64,000 nt of DNA from Callorhinus ursinus (taxonomy: Eukaryota; Chordata; Mammalia; Carnivora; Otariidae). Made by a program: the position numbers and the translations under genes. A model generated the notes under the pieces. The model saw only the letters and a list, made by a program, of their open reading frames with translations. It was not told where the DNA came from and ran no database searches. Of the stretch, positions 51,303 to 63,055 are shown one piece after another. The number at the start of each line of letters is the position of its first letter. Position 1 is the stretch's first letter. The stretch covers positions 1 to 64,000 of the forward strand of contig NW_020312895.1 in the NCBI RefSeq assembly GCF_003265705.1. The letters run 5' to 3'.

Positions 51303-52561
51303 AAATTCAATGCTGAACATCATGTGTGGTACAGAAAAAAAACTGAGATAAATAGTAGTTATCCTGGAAATGGGCATGACTCTTACTCTGTCAGGCCATT
51401 GATGGGGAAGGTTGAAACAATCCAGACAAGAGTTGAGTTAAATTTGGGATTTGTTGTTAGCATTACTTCTTTTGTGCCAAGAGTTCAAATTCCTGCCATC
51501 TCACCACCTTGGGCATAGGATACAGGCTGGGGTGTTGGGATGCCTTTCTCAGGTTTAGTGTCCACACTCAGCTTTCATACACTGTGGCTTGCTTGTGCCA
51601 GATCTGACCTTCTCCATTGTTCTTGCCTCTCTCCAGTAGTGGACGGCTGCTTGTTACAGGTTCTGGGATCATGGTGAAAGGCAGAGGATCCTCTGTGTCC
51701 TGATCCAGACTTAGCCCTGTGCTGGCTTTTACACCTGGGCAGGGTGTTCCTGTCCCTCTTCCCTCTGGTGCCCAGCTTGCGTGGGTGGAAGATGCCTGCC
51801 TCACATCCCCCTCTCCCTCAGGCTTGGTTTCAGTATAGCATCCTGGGCCCAGCAAGTCTTCCTGCCCTGGCCTCAGGGGCACAGGGCTTTTGCTTCTATC
51901 TGTCTCCAGCAGCACTGAGTCATTGCCTGCCCCTTTCCCCACAGCTTTTGCATTGTGAGGAAGAAGGGTTAGGTAGGTGGTGGTTTCATGCCAGATCCAC
52001 ACAGGTCAGTCCCTCTGATATATCTGCATCCCTGAGAGCACTCTCTCTTAGCTTTGCCTGACCTCATCTTCCTTATAAGCTTCTGGTGAGTGAATGAAAG
52101 CCCTCTACCTTTCCTGTACAAGCCCCCAACGATTCTGGCCCAAACTCAGGCTCTGGCAATTCATTAGCATTTGGGCAGACTTCTTCCTGTCCACACTATG
52201 GCTTTGTCCCCTCTCCACTTGGAGGGCTCTGTCCCTCCTAGGACTTTAGGCTGCTTCATAGCTCTGTAAGGGTAAGGAAAGTTTGACTTGTGGTTTGTCT
52301 GGTCTTTCTTGTCATTAGGGCAACACTCATTAGCTTTCTACATCCTTGGTCGAAGCAGAAGTCACATTTTCCTCAGAGCTTTCCCTTGGTGAAATGCATT
52401 CATGCCAGCAAATATCTTCCATGTTATAAAGAGACTTGTGGATGAGGTTCACACCCAATCATGATTTGTCATAAATTGGACTGAAGTTGTTTACACCACC
52501 AATTACTTAATATCCAATGAATATCTACTCTATGTGAGCTCTGAGTGCACTGAGGAAATAT
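51303..52561. other. Intergenic; no gene recognised
   Basis: A minus-strand 144-codon frame (51568-52002) and plus-strand shadows have no recognisable similarity. The C/T-rich composition suggests an old unclassified repeat. Confidence 0.35.
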
Positions 52562-52575
52562 ATCTTGCAGGGTTT

Positions 52576-52773
52576 GTGTTTTTTTTTTAAGATTTTATTT
52601 ATTTATTTCACAGAGAGATAGCGAGAGCAGGAACACAAGCAGGGGGAGTGGGAGAGGGAGAAGCAGGCCTCCTGTTGAGCAGGGAGCCTGATGTGGGGCT
52701 CAATTCCAGGACCCTGGGATCATGACCTGAGCCGAAGACAGACGCTTAATGACTGAGCCACCGAGGCGCCCCC
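52576..52773 (-). mobile_element. Can-SINE (SINEC), reverse
   Basis: Target-site duplication atcttgcagggttt at 52562-52575 and 52774-52787. It ends about 95 bp past the P450 stop codon, so it may lie in that gene's 3'UTR. Confidence 0.95.
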
Positions 52774-52867
52774 ATCTTGCAGGGTTTTTTAACCAGTGAT
52801 GCTAACACCCATGGGTAGAGAGAGATTTTTGTTTGATTGACTGTCCTGCTTTCCTCTTGTTTGTTTT

Positions 52868-55800
52868 TTATTTCAATCTGGGTAAGAAACAGAGCTTGAA
52901 AGACTGACGAATGTTCAAGAATCCATTAAACATTGGGTCAGTGCTCAGCTCCTTTTCATCAACAACAGGCTTTAAAGTAAAATTTTGCAGAATGGTGGTC
53001 AGGAATAAAAATATCTCCATTCGAGCAAGACCTTCTCCAAGACATGCCCGTTTTCCTGGAAGCAAAAATCATTTTATTAATTGGCTTTTGTGAAGATTGA
53101 CAAAGGAAAATGGAAATTTTTATCATACAGATTTCTGTTCTTTGCCCACCAAGGATGGCTGGGACCTGGAGCCTGCTGTCTTCAGGTGACCCATCAGAAT
53201 AACAGGACAGGAAGCCCCCCCTTGGGCAATCATTTCCAGGTACAAGAGGGAAGTGACACAAATATTGTTTTCAGAAAAGTTCACATTGAGCTGTAGGGAC
53301 AGCCTCCTTCACAATCTAGAGATTAATGTCATGTATATACAGAAATAATTTGATTTTTGCATTATTGTTATTCTAGATTGCCATATATTACAGGGACAAA
53401 TGAAAATCATTTCATAATCATTTCCACAATCATTTTGTTACAAAATATATTTTAAAATATACTGAATTTATTTATCTGTGATTCCATTTTAATGGATTAA
53501 ATTGATAGATGGCCAGAAATGTGGAGCTTTATTTACCAATAGAGAAGGGGATGAAGAAGTCACTCTTCCGAAAGCTGCCATTTTTATCCAGAAAATGGTT
53601 CGGATCAAACCTTTGTGGGTTTGTAAACTCTTTACTGTCATACAACACAGAAGAGAGCAATGGGAACACAGTTGTGCCCTAAAACCAAGAACATCTAATA
53701 TTTAATAAGAGACTTCTTTCCAGAGAGCCCAGTGTCAATTGCTGGAAGATGGGATGACAAGTGACACAGATGACTCTGAGGGGAATGGCTCCATCACAAT
53801 GATGTGCCCACAGCATACCCCGCATCTGTGGGAGGAATAGCTGAGGGGCAAATGACACATTTGGGGAAGTCAGGTGGAAATTGATGCTGAAGTTTCCAAG
53901 CAAATGGGTAGGACTCTTGTCCAGGGCATGAATGTGAAATAGACTCTCAGGGTTCCCTGGCTTTACCACCATGTAAACACAGACTCTAAAACACACATCC
54001 TTGGATCTGCCTTCACCCAGCACAAGAACCAGTCCCCCGAGCCAAGGCAAACCTTGAAAGATAATAACAGAAAATATTACCGAGAGAGGGAAACTTTGTG
54101 TACCTATCTACAGCAGAACTAAATTCAAGAAATTTTATGTTTGATACTTTTTAATGGAAAGCAAAATTGCTTTTTAAGGAGTTACAAATGGAACCACAAC
54201 AATTAGGACAGAACTGAAAGAGAAGACAAATGTTGTTCATAAACAAAACCATTACAGTTGAGTAGATGATACTTCTATTTTTCTGAATGAAGTTGTGAAC
54301 ATATGATGATGATACACGTTGTATATGTAAATATGCAATTGCAAAAGACACCACTTTAGGAGAAGCTTGTGCTTGAGGAAACACGAAGTGATGAGGATGA
54401 TGTAAATTGGAGGGTTATGCAAGTGCAGATTGGGTATAGGTTTTTTTTTTTTAATTAAGTCACAAAATATGCTCTCTTTTAAAATATTGTCTCTTCTACA
54501 TTCTCTTTATTCTTTATTTTGTAAATCTCACCATCATGTTGCAATTTGCCTTTCCTCTCTCCATGTCTCAGACCCTACCTCTCATATGATATTTCTCTTT
54601 ATTTCCCCGCAGTGCATCCTGGATAATCTTCCCCAACGCCGTCAGCACATTATTTCTCACCTCAGTCATGTATAATAGATCCATTACACTGTTTAGGCCA
54701 ACTATAATACTTTAAAATTTAAAATAACTACTAAAACTTAAAATAACAGCTTTATTGGGATATGAGTTATATATCATAAAATTTAACCTTTTAAGGCATA
54801 CAGTTCAGTAGTTCTAGCATATCCACAGAATTGTATAACCATCGCCTAATTGTAAACATTTTATTCAGCCCAAAGAAACCCCCATACCCTATTAGTAGTC
54901 ATTCCCCATTCCCCTTGACTTCCAAACCTAGTAAACACTAGTCTAATATCTGGTTCTATGCATTTCCTTATCTGGACATTTCATATGAATGAAATCATAC
55001 AACATGCATCCTTTGGTCTTGCTTCTCTCACTTAGCATATTATTTTTAAGGTTTATATGTGTTGTAACATGAATCAGTACATCATTCCTTTTATGACTGA
55101 ATAATATTCCATTGTATGGCTAGACCACTTCTTTTTAATCTATTCGTGAGTTGTGGACATTTGGGTTGTTTCCATTTTTTGGCTGCCATGAAGAATGCTA
55201 CTGTAGACACTTATGTACAGGGTTGGGGTGTGTGTGTGTGTGTGTGTGTGCACGTGCACGTGCACGTGCATGCATGCACATTCACTGTTTGGTTTGTGAG
55301 TTCTGCACCCTAATATCAGTGAAACTTTTGTGTCCAAGCCTAGGCATGGCATAGGACTAGGCTTCTTCCTTACCCAGAATCCGTGGCACTGATGATTCTC
55401 CTTTATGCTTGTTGGCTTGTGAGAGGAATTCTTCTAGGTCTCAGAAAGCCCATGGCCTTCATTCAGGGGCCACATGGAGCAGCACACGATTCTTGCCCAA
55501 GGGGGTCAAATCTTTGGCTCCTAGATGCTAGGATCTCTCAAAGCCTGAATCCATGTGAGTCACCCACATTTTTACCAAAGTTGGTTTTATTGGAATAAAA
55601 ATTTTAAAAGCTAATTGGGGTGTTATAGACTATACTTAATTTTAATTTGCATTTGCTAGTAAGCTTGAATATCTTTCCATACACATATTGACCATATTGA
55701 CCCTATAGGTGTTCTAGTCTGTGAATTTCTTAGTTTTATCTTTTGTTCATCTGTTCCTTGTTCTGTGCTTTATTTCCTTATGACTTTGTGAGGTCTTTAC

Positions 55801-58649
55801 ATAATCAAGAAGTTATTTATTTGTCAATTATATGCACTACGGTTACTTTTTCATGGTCTTTAGCTTAACTTTGGCCTTGTGTTGCCTTTTGTTCTACAGA
55901 ACATTTTCCCTTTTAATGGAATCACATTCAGCCATGCTTTTCTTCAAGGTCATGCCATTTCTATTGTGTTTAAGAAGGCTTTTCCTGCCCCAATATCATA
56001 AAAATATTTCCCATCTATTATTATAAATGAATTAAATTTACCTTTTACATGAAAGTCCTTAATATTTCCAGAAATAATTTTTCTGGGAGGTAGGGACTTG
56101 ATATTTTTTTCTATCATCATTTACTAAACAGTCTTTTTCCTTCCCTAATTTACAATGTCCTCTAATCACACACACCTGTCTAGGTCTCTTTTAAGGCTCC
56201 CTACTCTGTTTCATGGGGGAAACCCCACTATTTGAAACAATCATGATATTCAACACCAACATTAACTTAATATTATCACTGTTATCTTTTTAAAAATCTG
56301 TGTGGCTTTTCTTGGCATGTTTTCACTCTATATGAATCTAGGATCTTCTTGTGTTCCATGGAAAACACAGTTCAAAATTTTATTTGAATTGAAAATAATT
56401 TATACATTAATGTGGGAAAATGCCATCTTGGTGTTGGTTTTTCCCTACTAACATATTAAAAATATCTCTATTTACCTAGGTCTTCTTTATGCCCTTCAAT
56501 ATCTTGTTAATTTTCTCCACAAGTGTCTTGCACAGATTTTGTTAGATTAAGGAAACAGTCAACAAAACAAAGTGGCAACCCACAGAATGAGAGAAGATAT
56601 TTGCAAATGACACTACAGATAAAGGGCTGGTATCCAAGATCTATAAAGAACTTCTCAAACTCAACACCCAAAAAGCAAATAATCAAGTCAAAAAGTGGGC
56701 AGAAGATATGAAAAGACACTTCTCTGAAGAAGACATACAAATGGCTAACAGACACATGAAAAAATATTCATCATCATTAGCCATCAGGGAAATTCAAGTC
56801 AAAACCACATTGAGATACCACCTTACACCAGTTAGAATGGCAAAAATGGACAGGGAAAGAAACAACAAATGTTGGAGAGGTTGTGGAGAAAGGAGAACCC
56901 TCTTATACTGTTGGTGGGAATGCAAGTTGGTACAGCCACTTTGGAAAACAGTGTGGAGGTGCCTCAAAAAATTAAAAATGAGCTACCCTATGACCCAGTA
57001 ATTGCCCTACTGGGTATTTACCTCAAAGACACAGATGTAGTGAAAAGAAGGGCCATATGCACTGGATGCTCATAGCAGCAATGTCTGCAATAGCCAAACT
57101 GTGGAAAGAGCTGAGATGCCCTTCAACAGATGAATGGATAAAGAGAATGTGGTCCATATATACAATGGAATATTACTCAGCCATCAGAAAAGATGAATAC
57201 CCAACTTTTACATCCACATGGATGGGACTGGAGGAGATTATGCTAAGTGAAATAAGTCAAGCAGAGAAAGTCAATTATCATAGGGTTTCACTTATTTGTG
57301 GAACATAAGGAATAGCATGGAGGACATTAGGAGAAGGAAGGGAAAAATAAAGGGAGGGAAATCGGAGGGAGAGATGAACCATGAGAGACTATGGACTCTG
57401 AGAAACAAACAGCATTTTAGAGGGGAGGGGGGAGGGGGGATGGGTGAGCCCGGTGATGGGTATTAAGGAGGGCATGTACTGCATGGAGCACTGGGTGTTA
57501 TACGAAAAGAATGGATCGTGGACCACCACATCAAAAACTAATGATGTATTGTATGGTGACTAACATAACATAATAAAATTTTTAAAAAAAGATTAATTTC
57601 TATGACTTTATTTCTTATAATTTTTGAGTCCATTTTAAATAGATCTTCTTTAAATAAATAAAAATAATTTGTGTTTCACCACTGCTGTTGTACCTAATCC
57701 ATCTTTTCTTTCTATCATATGAATTTATGATCATAAATTTTTTATCACTAAAATATTATATTTGTTCCTAAGTAAAAAAAAAAAGAGGAGTTCTGCAGCA
57801 TGCATTTTCTTCCCAATTCTTTTCATGCTGCCCATGTCATTTTCCTTTTATATCTTACTGTTGTTTAAATCCAAATATATTCCAATTTTTATAAGAATTT
57901 CTGCTTTTTAGTTGATTCTTTCATCTATTCCCTCATACTCCTTTGTTCTTAATCAGTCTCTCTAGAGGTTTGTTATTTTAACAATCTTCCCCTAAATCTA
58001 AATCTTATTTATTTTTTCTATCAGTAGTTTCTTTTTGGTATTATGACCTCATTTGTGCTCTCTGAGAGTCTGCACTGTTATTCTTTCTCTACCTTCTAAT
58101 TTCATCATTCACTTATTAGACTTCAGTCTTTCCCAATATTCATTTTCTTGTCCTTAGGTCTATCTCACAAGCATTTCTAGTGGAGTTTTATTTAAGTGCA
58201 AATTATAATAGAAATTATGAAATCTCTGGAATAAAAACTGCCCAAAATACTTTTTCTCCTATCTTTTCTTAAGATACAAAAATTTTTTGGCCATGATTAC
58301 TAAAATGTCTCTTAAGAAAACACGTTTTTCGTAAATTTTTTACTTACACAGAGTTGGCCAATGGGGCTAATAGAAATCTACTTCCCTTAAAATTAAAATA
58401 TCAGGCACTTAATCACTTAATTGTCAAAATAAAAAAAATTTAAAGGAGGAAGATGACTGACCTTAGGAATGAAGAACTGTCTAAACTTGGTGTCCTGAAT
58501 CACAGCATGAGGCAGATTGGAGGGAATGAGATTGATGTACCTCTGGACCTCGTGCACCACGGCATCTGTGTAGGGCATCTGGGCCCTGTCGCTCATGCAG
58601 GGGACCCGGTCCCGGCCCACCACTTTGTCGATTTCCTCGTGAACTCTAC
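52868..58649 (-). CDS. Cytochrome P450 family 2 (CYP2C-like), exons 7-9 only
   Basis: CYP2 enzymes are ER-bound haem mono-oxygenases of drugs, steroids and fatty acids. Exon 7 is 58649-58462 (188 nt), exon 8 is 53678-53537 (142 nt) and exon 9 is 53055-52868 (stop TAA). These are the standard CYP2 exon sizes and phases, with good GT/AG sites and no stops. Exon 7 has [14 protein letters not shown], including the K-helix ExxR. Exon 8 has the PQRF motif. The exon 8/9 join gives [12 protein letters not shown], with the haem-ligand Cys. The sequence continues [20 protein letters not shown] and ends LCFLPRLK. Residues such as PCM in exon 7 and TTILQNF in exon 9 fit CYP2C better than CYP2E1. Exon 6 was not found; exons 1-6 should lie past 64000. 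The last third is intact, so function is possible but unproven. Confidence 0.9.
54735..56530 (-). mobile_element. Old LINE-1 (L1M-type) in the P450 intron 7
   Basis: Reverse L1 text: 'aacagctttattgggatat', 'gaatgaaatcatacaacatg', 'tattccattgtatggctag' and 'gtaagcttgaatatctttcc'. It is interrupted near 55226-55580 by a GT repeat and unclassified sequence. Confidence 0.7.
55226..55279. repeat. (GT)n followed by three tandem CACGTG palindromes
   Basis: A GT run of about 24 bp leads into CACGTG at 55251-55256, 55257-55262 and 55263-55268, then a short GCAT run. Alternating purine-pyrimidine throughout. Each CACGTG is a perfect E-box. Confidence 0.85.
56549..57588 (+). mobile_element. 5'-truncated LINE-1 (ORF2 C-terminus and 3'UTR)
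   Basis: Starts within ORF2 at 'ggaaacagtcaacaaaac' and runs to the 3' end 'taataaaatttttaaaaaaa'. The ORF2 C-terminal text (56708-57308) is broken by frameshifts. Candidate duplication agattaa on both sides (about 56542-56548 and 57589-57595). Lies in intron 7 of the P450. Confidence 0.88.
57600..58461. other. P450 intron 7, 5' part; nothing recognised
   Basis: AT-rich, no ORF or young repeat. Ends at the exon-7 donor GTCAGT (58461-58456). Confidence 0.4.
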
Positions 58650-59116
58650 CTGCATGAAACAACAGTGTCTGTCACTCATGAGCCATGCAGATGATATCCT
58701 GAAATGTCATCCAAAACTGGGCTACAAGGGTGTAGAAACTCAATCCTACAAACTCGCAAAGCAAAGCATTCCCTTCTGTAGGTCATGCTGTTTGAAGCTG
58801 TGGTAAGAATGTGTTTGGTTTGGCTGAAATTGCCCATAATACAGGATGTGCTCAGGGCCCTCCACAAGGTGGTCCTGAATCCTTCATGTGTTGGTTACGA
58901 GAACTAGGAGGGCAGGGTTACAACCATTCAGTTCTACACAGATCTTTGCAAGCTAATAATGCAGAGAATTCTGTCTCCAGATGACTATCTAAGACATCAC
59001 CAGTAACCATTATTCTGAACATTCACAAGAAGTGGTGGGAAAATGCTAACTAAGTGCCCCTTCGTACCAATCAGCTAGAAACATGTTCCTCTCAACAACA
59101 CTCTAGGGTAAGTTTT
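58650..59116. other. P450 intron 6 side; exon 6 not found
   Basis: I looked on the minus strand for the 142-nt CYP2 exon 6 (I-helix AGxET motif) between here and the window edge and did not find it. It probably lies past the L1 at 60516-64000. Confidence 0.4.
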
Positions 59117-59132
59117 AATATTCCTGTTTTTT

Positions 59133-59290
59133 AAAAGACTTTATTTATTTGAGAGAGAGAGAGCACATATGCAAGAGAGCATGGGGGAGAGTGGAGAGAA
59201 GCAGAGGGAGAGAGAGAAGCAGACTCACTGCTGAGTGGGGAGCCCCACACGGGAATCAATTCCAGGACCCTGGGATCATGACTTGACCCC
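59133..59290 (-). mobile_element. Can-SINE (SINEC), reverse, lacking its head
   Basis: Reverse SINE that stops at 'atcatgacttgacc', so the tRNA-like head is missing. Flanked by imperfect aatattcctgtttttt / aatattcttgttttta repeats. Confidence 0.85.
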
Positions 59291-59404
59291 AATATTCTTG
59301 TTTTTAAGAGGAAACAGCTACAGTTCAGAGACATCAAGTAACCTCATGGAGGCTCTGTCCTATTGTGGAGCCAGGATTGAAACCAAGACTGTTTTATTAT
59401 AACC

Positions 59405-59515
59405 ATACACTGGGTGTTATATGCAACTAATGAATCGTTCAACACTACATCAAAAAATAATGATGTACTATATGTTGGCTAACTGAATATAATAAAAAAA
59501 TTTAAAAAAAACAAA
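59405..59515 (+). mobile_element. Severely truncated LINE-1 3' end
   Basis: 'acactgggtgttatatgcaa ... tgatgtactatatgttggct ... aataaaaaaattt', the last 110 bp of a carnivore L1. Confidence 0.9.
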
Positions 59516-59520
59516 AACAA

Positions 59521-60185
59521 AAAACCACACACTGCTTTTGGAACAAAACTTCCCAAGCCAAGAAAGTGTTGATTTCCTTAAAGCTTTCAAGAGACAGCTA
59601 TTCTAATTCCATGAGTTAGCTCCGGAGAACCACAGAAGCACTGGAGATGGGCCCTCAGCTCTCACTTCGTGCTGCTTTGTATCAAGGGGGAGACTGAATT
59701 GAGAATGCACGTGCTTGTCCTGAGCCACACAGCCAATGTGTGACATGTGTGACAGGAGTGTCACACGCCTATCCTCACGTGTGAAATGAGGTTTGAGATT
59801 CAGAAACTAATTCCTTCCTCTTTCACTGCTCAAAAAATTATTTATGCCATTTCATTTTATCTTCATCATGATTAAATATTCCAGTTTATTTAATGCCTAC
59901 TCCTATAGGACAGTATACACAGAGATTTCTAAAGTACACATCAAAATTTGGGAATACTGATCAAAAGGTATTTCAGTTACTCATTGCTGTTAACATAGCA
60001 ATTCAGTTTCTAAAAATTTATCCCAAGATCATATCAAGTGCATATAAAATTTTTGGTACAATGATTTTTTTCAATTATGTGTGATAGAAAAAAAATTAAA
60101 TAATTAAAATTATCACAAATAATTAGTTAAATAAATTATGGTATGCTTCAGTATGAAAAATTCCATGCTAATTTAAAATAATATT
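59521..60185. other. Intron/intergenic; nothing recognised
   Basis: AT-rich, no coding evidence. Confidence 0.35.
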
Positions 60186-60515
60186 TTATAGAATACCCAA
60201 TATTCATAGCAGCAATGTCCACAATAGCCAAACTGTGGAAGGAGCCAAAATGCCCTTCAACAGATGAATGGATAAAGAAGATGTGGTTCATATATACAAG
60301 GGAGTATTACTCAGCCATCAGAAAGGATTAATATCTACCATTTACATCAACATGGATGGAACTGGAGAGCATTATGCTAAGTGAAATAAGTCAATCAAGA
60401 AACACAATTGTCATATGGTTTCACTCATGTGGAACATAAGGAATAGTGCAAAGGACAATAGGGGTGGGGGGAAACAGAATGGGAAGAAATCAGAGGGAGA
60501 CAAAGCATATGGGAC
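60186..60515 (+). mobile_element. LINE-1 3' fragment interrupted by the next L1
   Basis: ORF2 end and 3'UTR start ('gcagcaatgtccacaatagcc' to 'gggaagaaatcagaggg'), cut off at 60515 where a minus-strand L1 begins with its T tail. Confidence 0.88.
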
Positions 60516-60777
60516 ACTTTTTTTTTTAATTTATTATGTTATGTTAGTCACCATACAATACATCATTAGTTTTTGATGTGGTGATCCACGATCCATTCTT
60601 TTCTTTATAACACCCAGTGCTCCATGCAGTACATGCCCTCCTTAATACCCATCACCGGGGTCACCAATCCCCCCCTTCCTCCTCCCCTCTAAAACCCTGG
60701 TTGTTTCTCAGAGTCCATAGTCTCTCATGGTTCATCTCTCCCTCCGATTCCCCCCGTTCATTTTTCCCTTCCTTCTC

Positions 60778-63019
60778 CTAGTGTCCTCCGTGCCATTCCT
60801 TATGTCCACAAATAAGTGAAACCATATGATAATTGACTTTCTCTGCTTGACTTATTTCCCTTAGCATAATCTCCTCCAGTCCCATCCATGTGGATGTAAA
60901 AGTTGGGTATTCATCCTTTCTGATAGCTGAGTAATATTCTATAGTATATATGGACCACATCTTCTTTATCCATTCATCTGTTGAAGAGCATCTCAGCTCT
61001 TTCCACAGTTTGGCTATTGCGGACATTGCTGCTATGAACATTGGGGTGCATATGGCCCTTCTTTTCACTACATCTGTGTCTTTGAGGTAAATACCCAGTA
61101 GGGCAATTGCTGGGTCATAGGGTAGCTCTATTTTTAAATTTTTGAGGAACCTCCACACTGTTTTCCAAAGTGGTTGTGCCAACTTGCATTCCCACCAACA
61201 GTGTAAGAGGGTTCCTCTTTCTCCACAACCTCTCCAACATTTGTTGTTTCTTTCCCTGTCTGTTTTTGCCATTCTAACTGGTGTAAGGTGGTATCTCAAT
61301 GTGGTTTTGACTTGAATTTCCCTGATGGCTAATGATGATGAACATTTTTTCATGTGTCTGTTAGCCATTTGTATGTCTTCTTCGGAGAAGTGTCTTTTCA
61401 TATCTTCTGCCCACTTTTTGACTTGATTATTTGCTTTTTGGGTGTTGAGTTTGAGAAGTTCTTTATAGATCTTGGATACCAGCCCTTTATCTGTAGTGTC
61501 ATTTGCAAATATCTTCTCCCATACTGTGGGTTGCCTCTTTGTTTGTTGACTGTTTCTTTTGCTGTGCAGAAGCTTTTTATCTTCATGAAGTCCCAAAAGC
61601 TCATTTTTGCTTTTGTTTCACTAGCTTTTGGAGATGTATCTTGAAAGAAGTTGCTGTGGGCGTTGTCAAAGAGGTTACTGCCTATGTTTTCCTCTAGGAT
61701 TTTGATGGATTCCTGTTTCACATTGAGGTCTTTCATCCACTTTGAGTTTATCTTTGTGAATGGTGTTAGAGAATGGTCGAGTTTCATTCTTCTGCATGTG
61801 GCTGTCCAATTTTCCCAGCACCAGTGATTGGAGAGACTGTCTTTTTTCCATTGCATGTTTTTTCCTGCTTTGTCAAAGATTATTTGACCATAGAGTTGAG
61901 GGTCCATATCTGGGTTCTCTATTCTGTTCCATTGGTCTATATGTCTGTTTTTGTGCCAGTACCATGCTGTCTTGGTGATCACAGCTTTGCAATATAGCTT
62001 GAAATCGGGCAACGTGATGCCCCCAGCTTTGTTTTTCTTTTTCAACATTTCCATGGCGATTCAGGGTCTTTTCTGATTTCATACAAATTTTAGGGTTGTT
62101 TGTTCCAGCACTTTGAAAAATGTCATTGGAATTTTGATCAGGATGGCATTGAAGGTATAGATGGCTCTGGGTAGCATAGACATTTTAACAATGTTTATTT
62201 TCTGATCCATGAACATGGAATGTTTTCTCCATCTTTTTGTGTCTTCTTCATTTTCTTTCATGAGCATTCTGTAGTTCCTAGAGTATAGATCCTTTACCTC
62301 TTTGGTTAGGTTTATTCCGAGGTATCTTATGGTTTTTGGTGCAATTGTAAATGGAATCGTTTCTCTAATTTCTCTTTCTACAGTTGCGTTGTTAATGTAT
62401 AAGAAAGCAACTGATTTCTGTGCATTGATTTTGTATCCTGCCACATACTGAATTGCTGTATGAGTTCTATTAATTTGGGGGTGGAGTCTTTTGGGTTTTC
62501 CACATAAAGTATCATGTCATCTGCGAAAAGAGAGAGTTTGACTTCTTCTTTGCCAATTTGAATACGTGTTCTTTCTTTTTGTTGTCTGATTGCTGTTGCT
62601 AGGACTTCTAGTACTATGTTGAACAATAGTGGCGAGAGTGGACATCCTTGACGTGTTCCTGATATTAAGGGAAAGGCTCTCAGCTTTCCCCCATTGAGGA
62701 TGATATTCACTGTGGGTTTTTCAGAGATGGATTTTATGAACTTGAGGAATATTCCCTCTATACCCATACTCTGAAGAGTTTTAATCAGGAAAGGATGTTG
62801 TATTTTCTCAAATGCTTTTTCTGCATCAACTGAGAGGACCATATGATTCTTCTCCTTCCTCTTATTAATGTGTTCTATCACATTGATTGATTTGCAAATG
62901 TTGAACCACACTTGCATCCCGGGGATAAATCCCACTTGGTCGTGGTGGATGATCCTTTTAATGTATTGTTGGATCCTATTAGCTAGGATTTTGTTAAGGA
63001 TTTTGGAATCCATATTCAT
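60778..63019 (-). pseudogene. L1 ORF2 RT to C-terminus, a few breaks
   Basis: Three long overlapping pieces: 63019-62378 (RT, with [14 protein letters not shown] intact), 62054-61398 and 61596-60778 (C-terminal segment with the Cys/His region [19 protein letters not shown]). Only a few frameshifts separate them, so this copy is younger than the one at 20063-25773. Confidence 0.88.
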
Positions 63020-63055
63020 CAGGGATATCAGTCTGAAATTCTCCTTTTTGACACT

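Noticed and set aside
51568..52002. 144-codon minus-strand ORF as a gene
   Set aside because: No family similarity, no splice or poly(A) context, and a second frame is open on the other strand.
52868..58649. Calling the P450 CYP2E1 from position alone
   Set aside because: Convergence with SYCE1 suggests it, but exon 7 and 9 residues fit CYP2C better. The family was left open.
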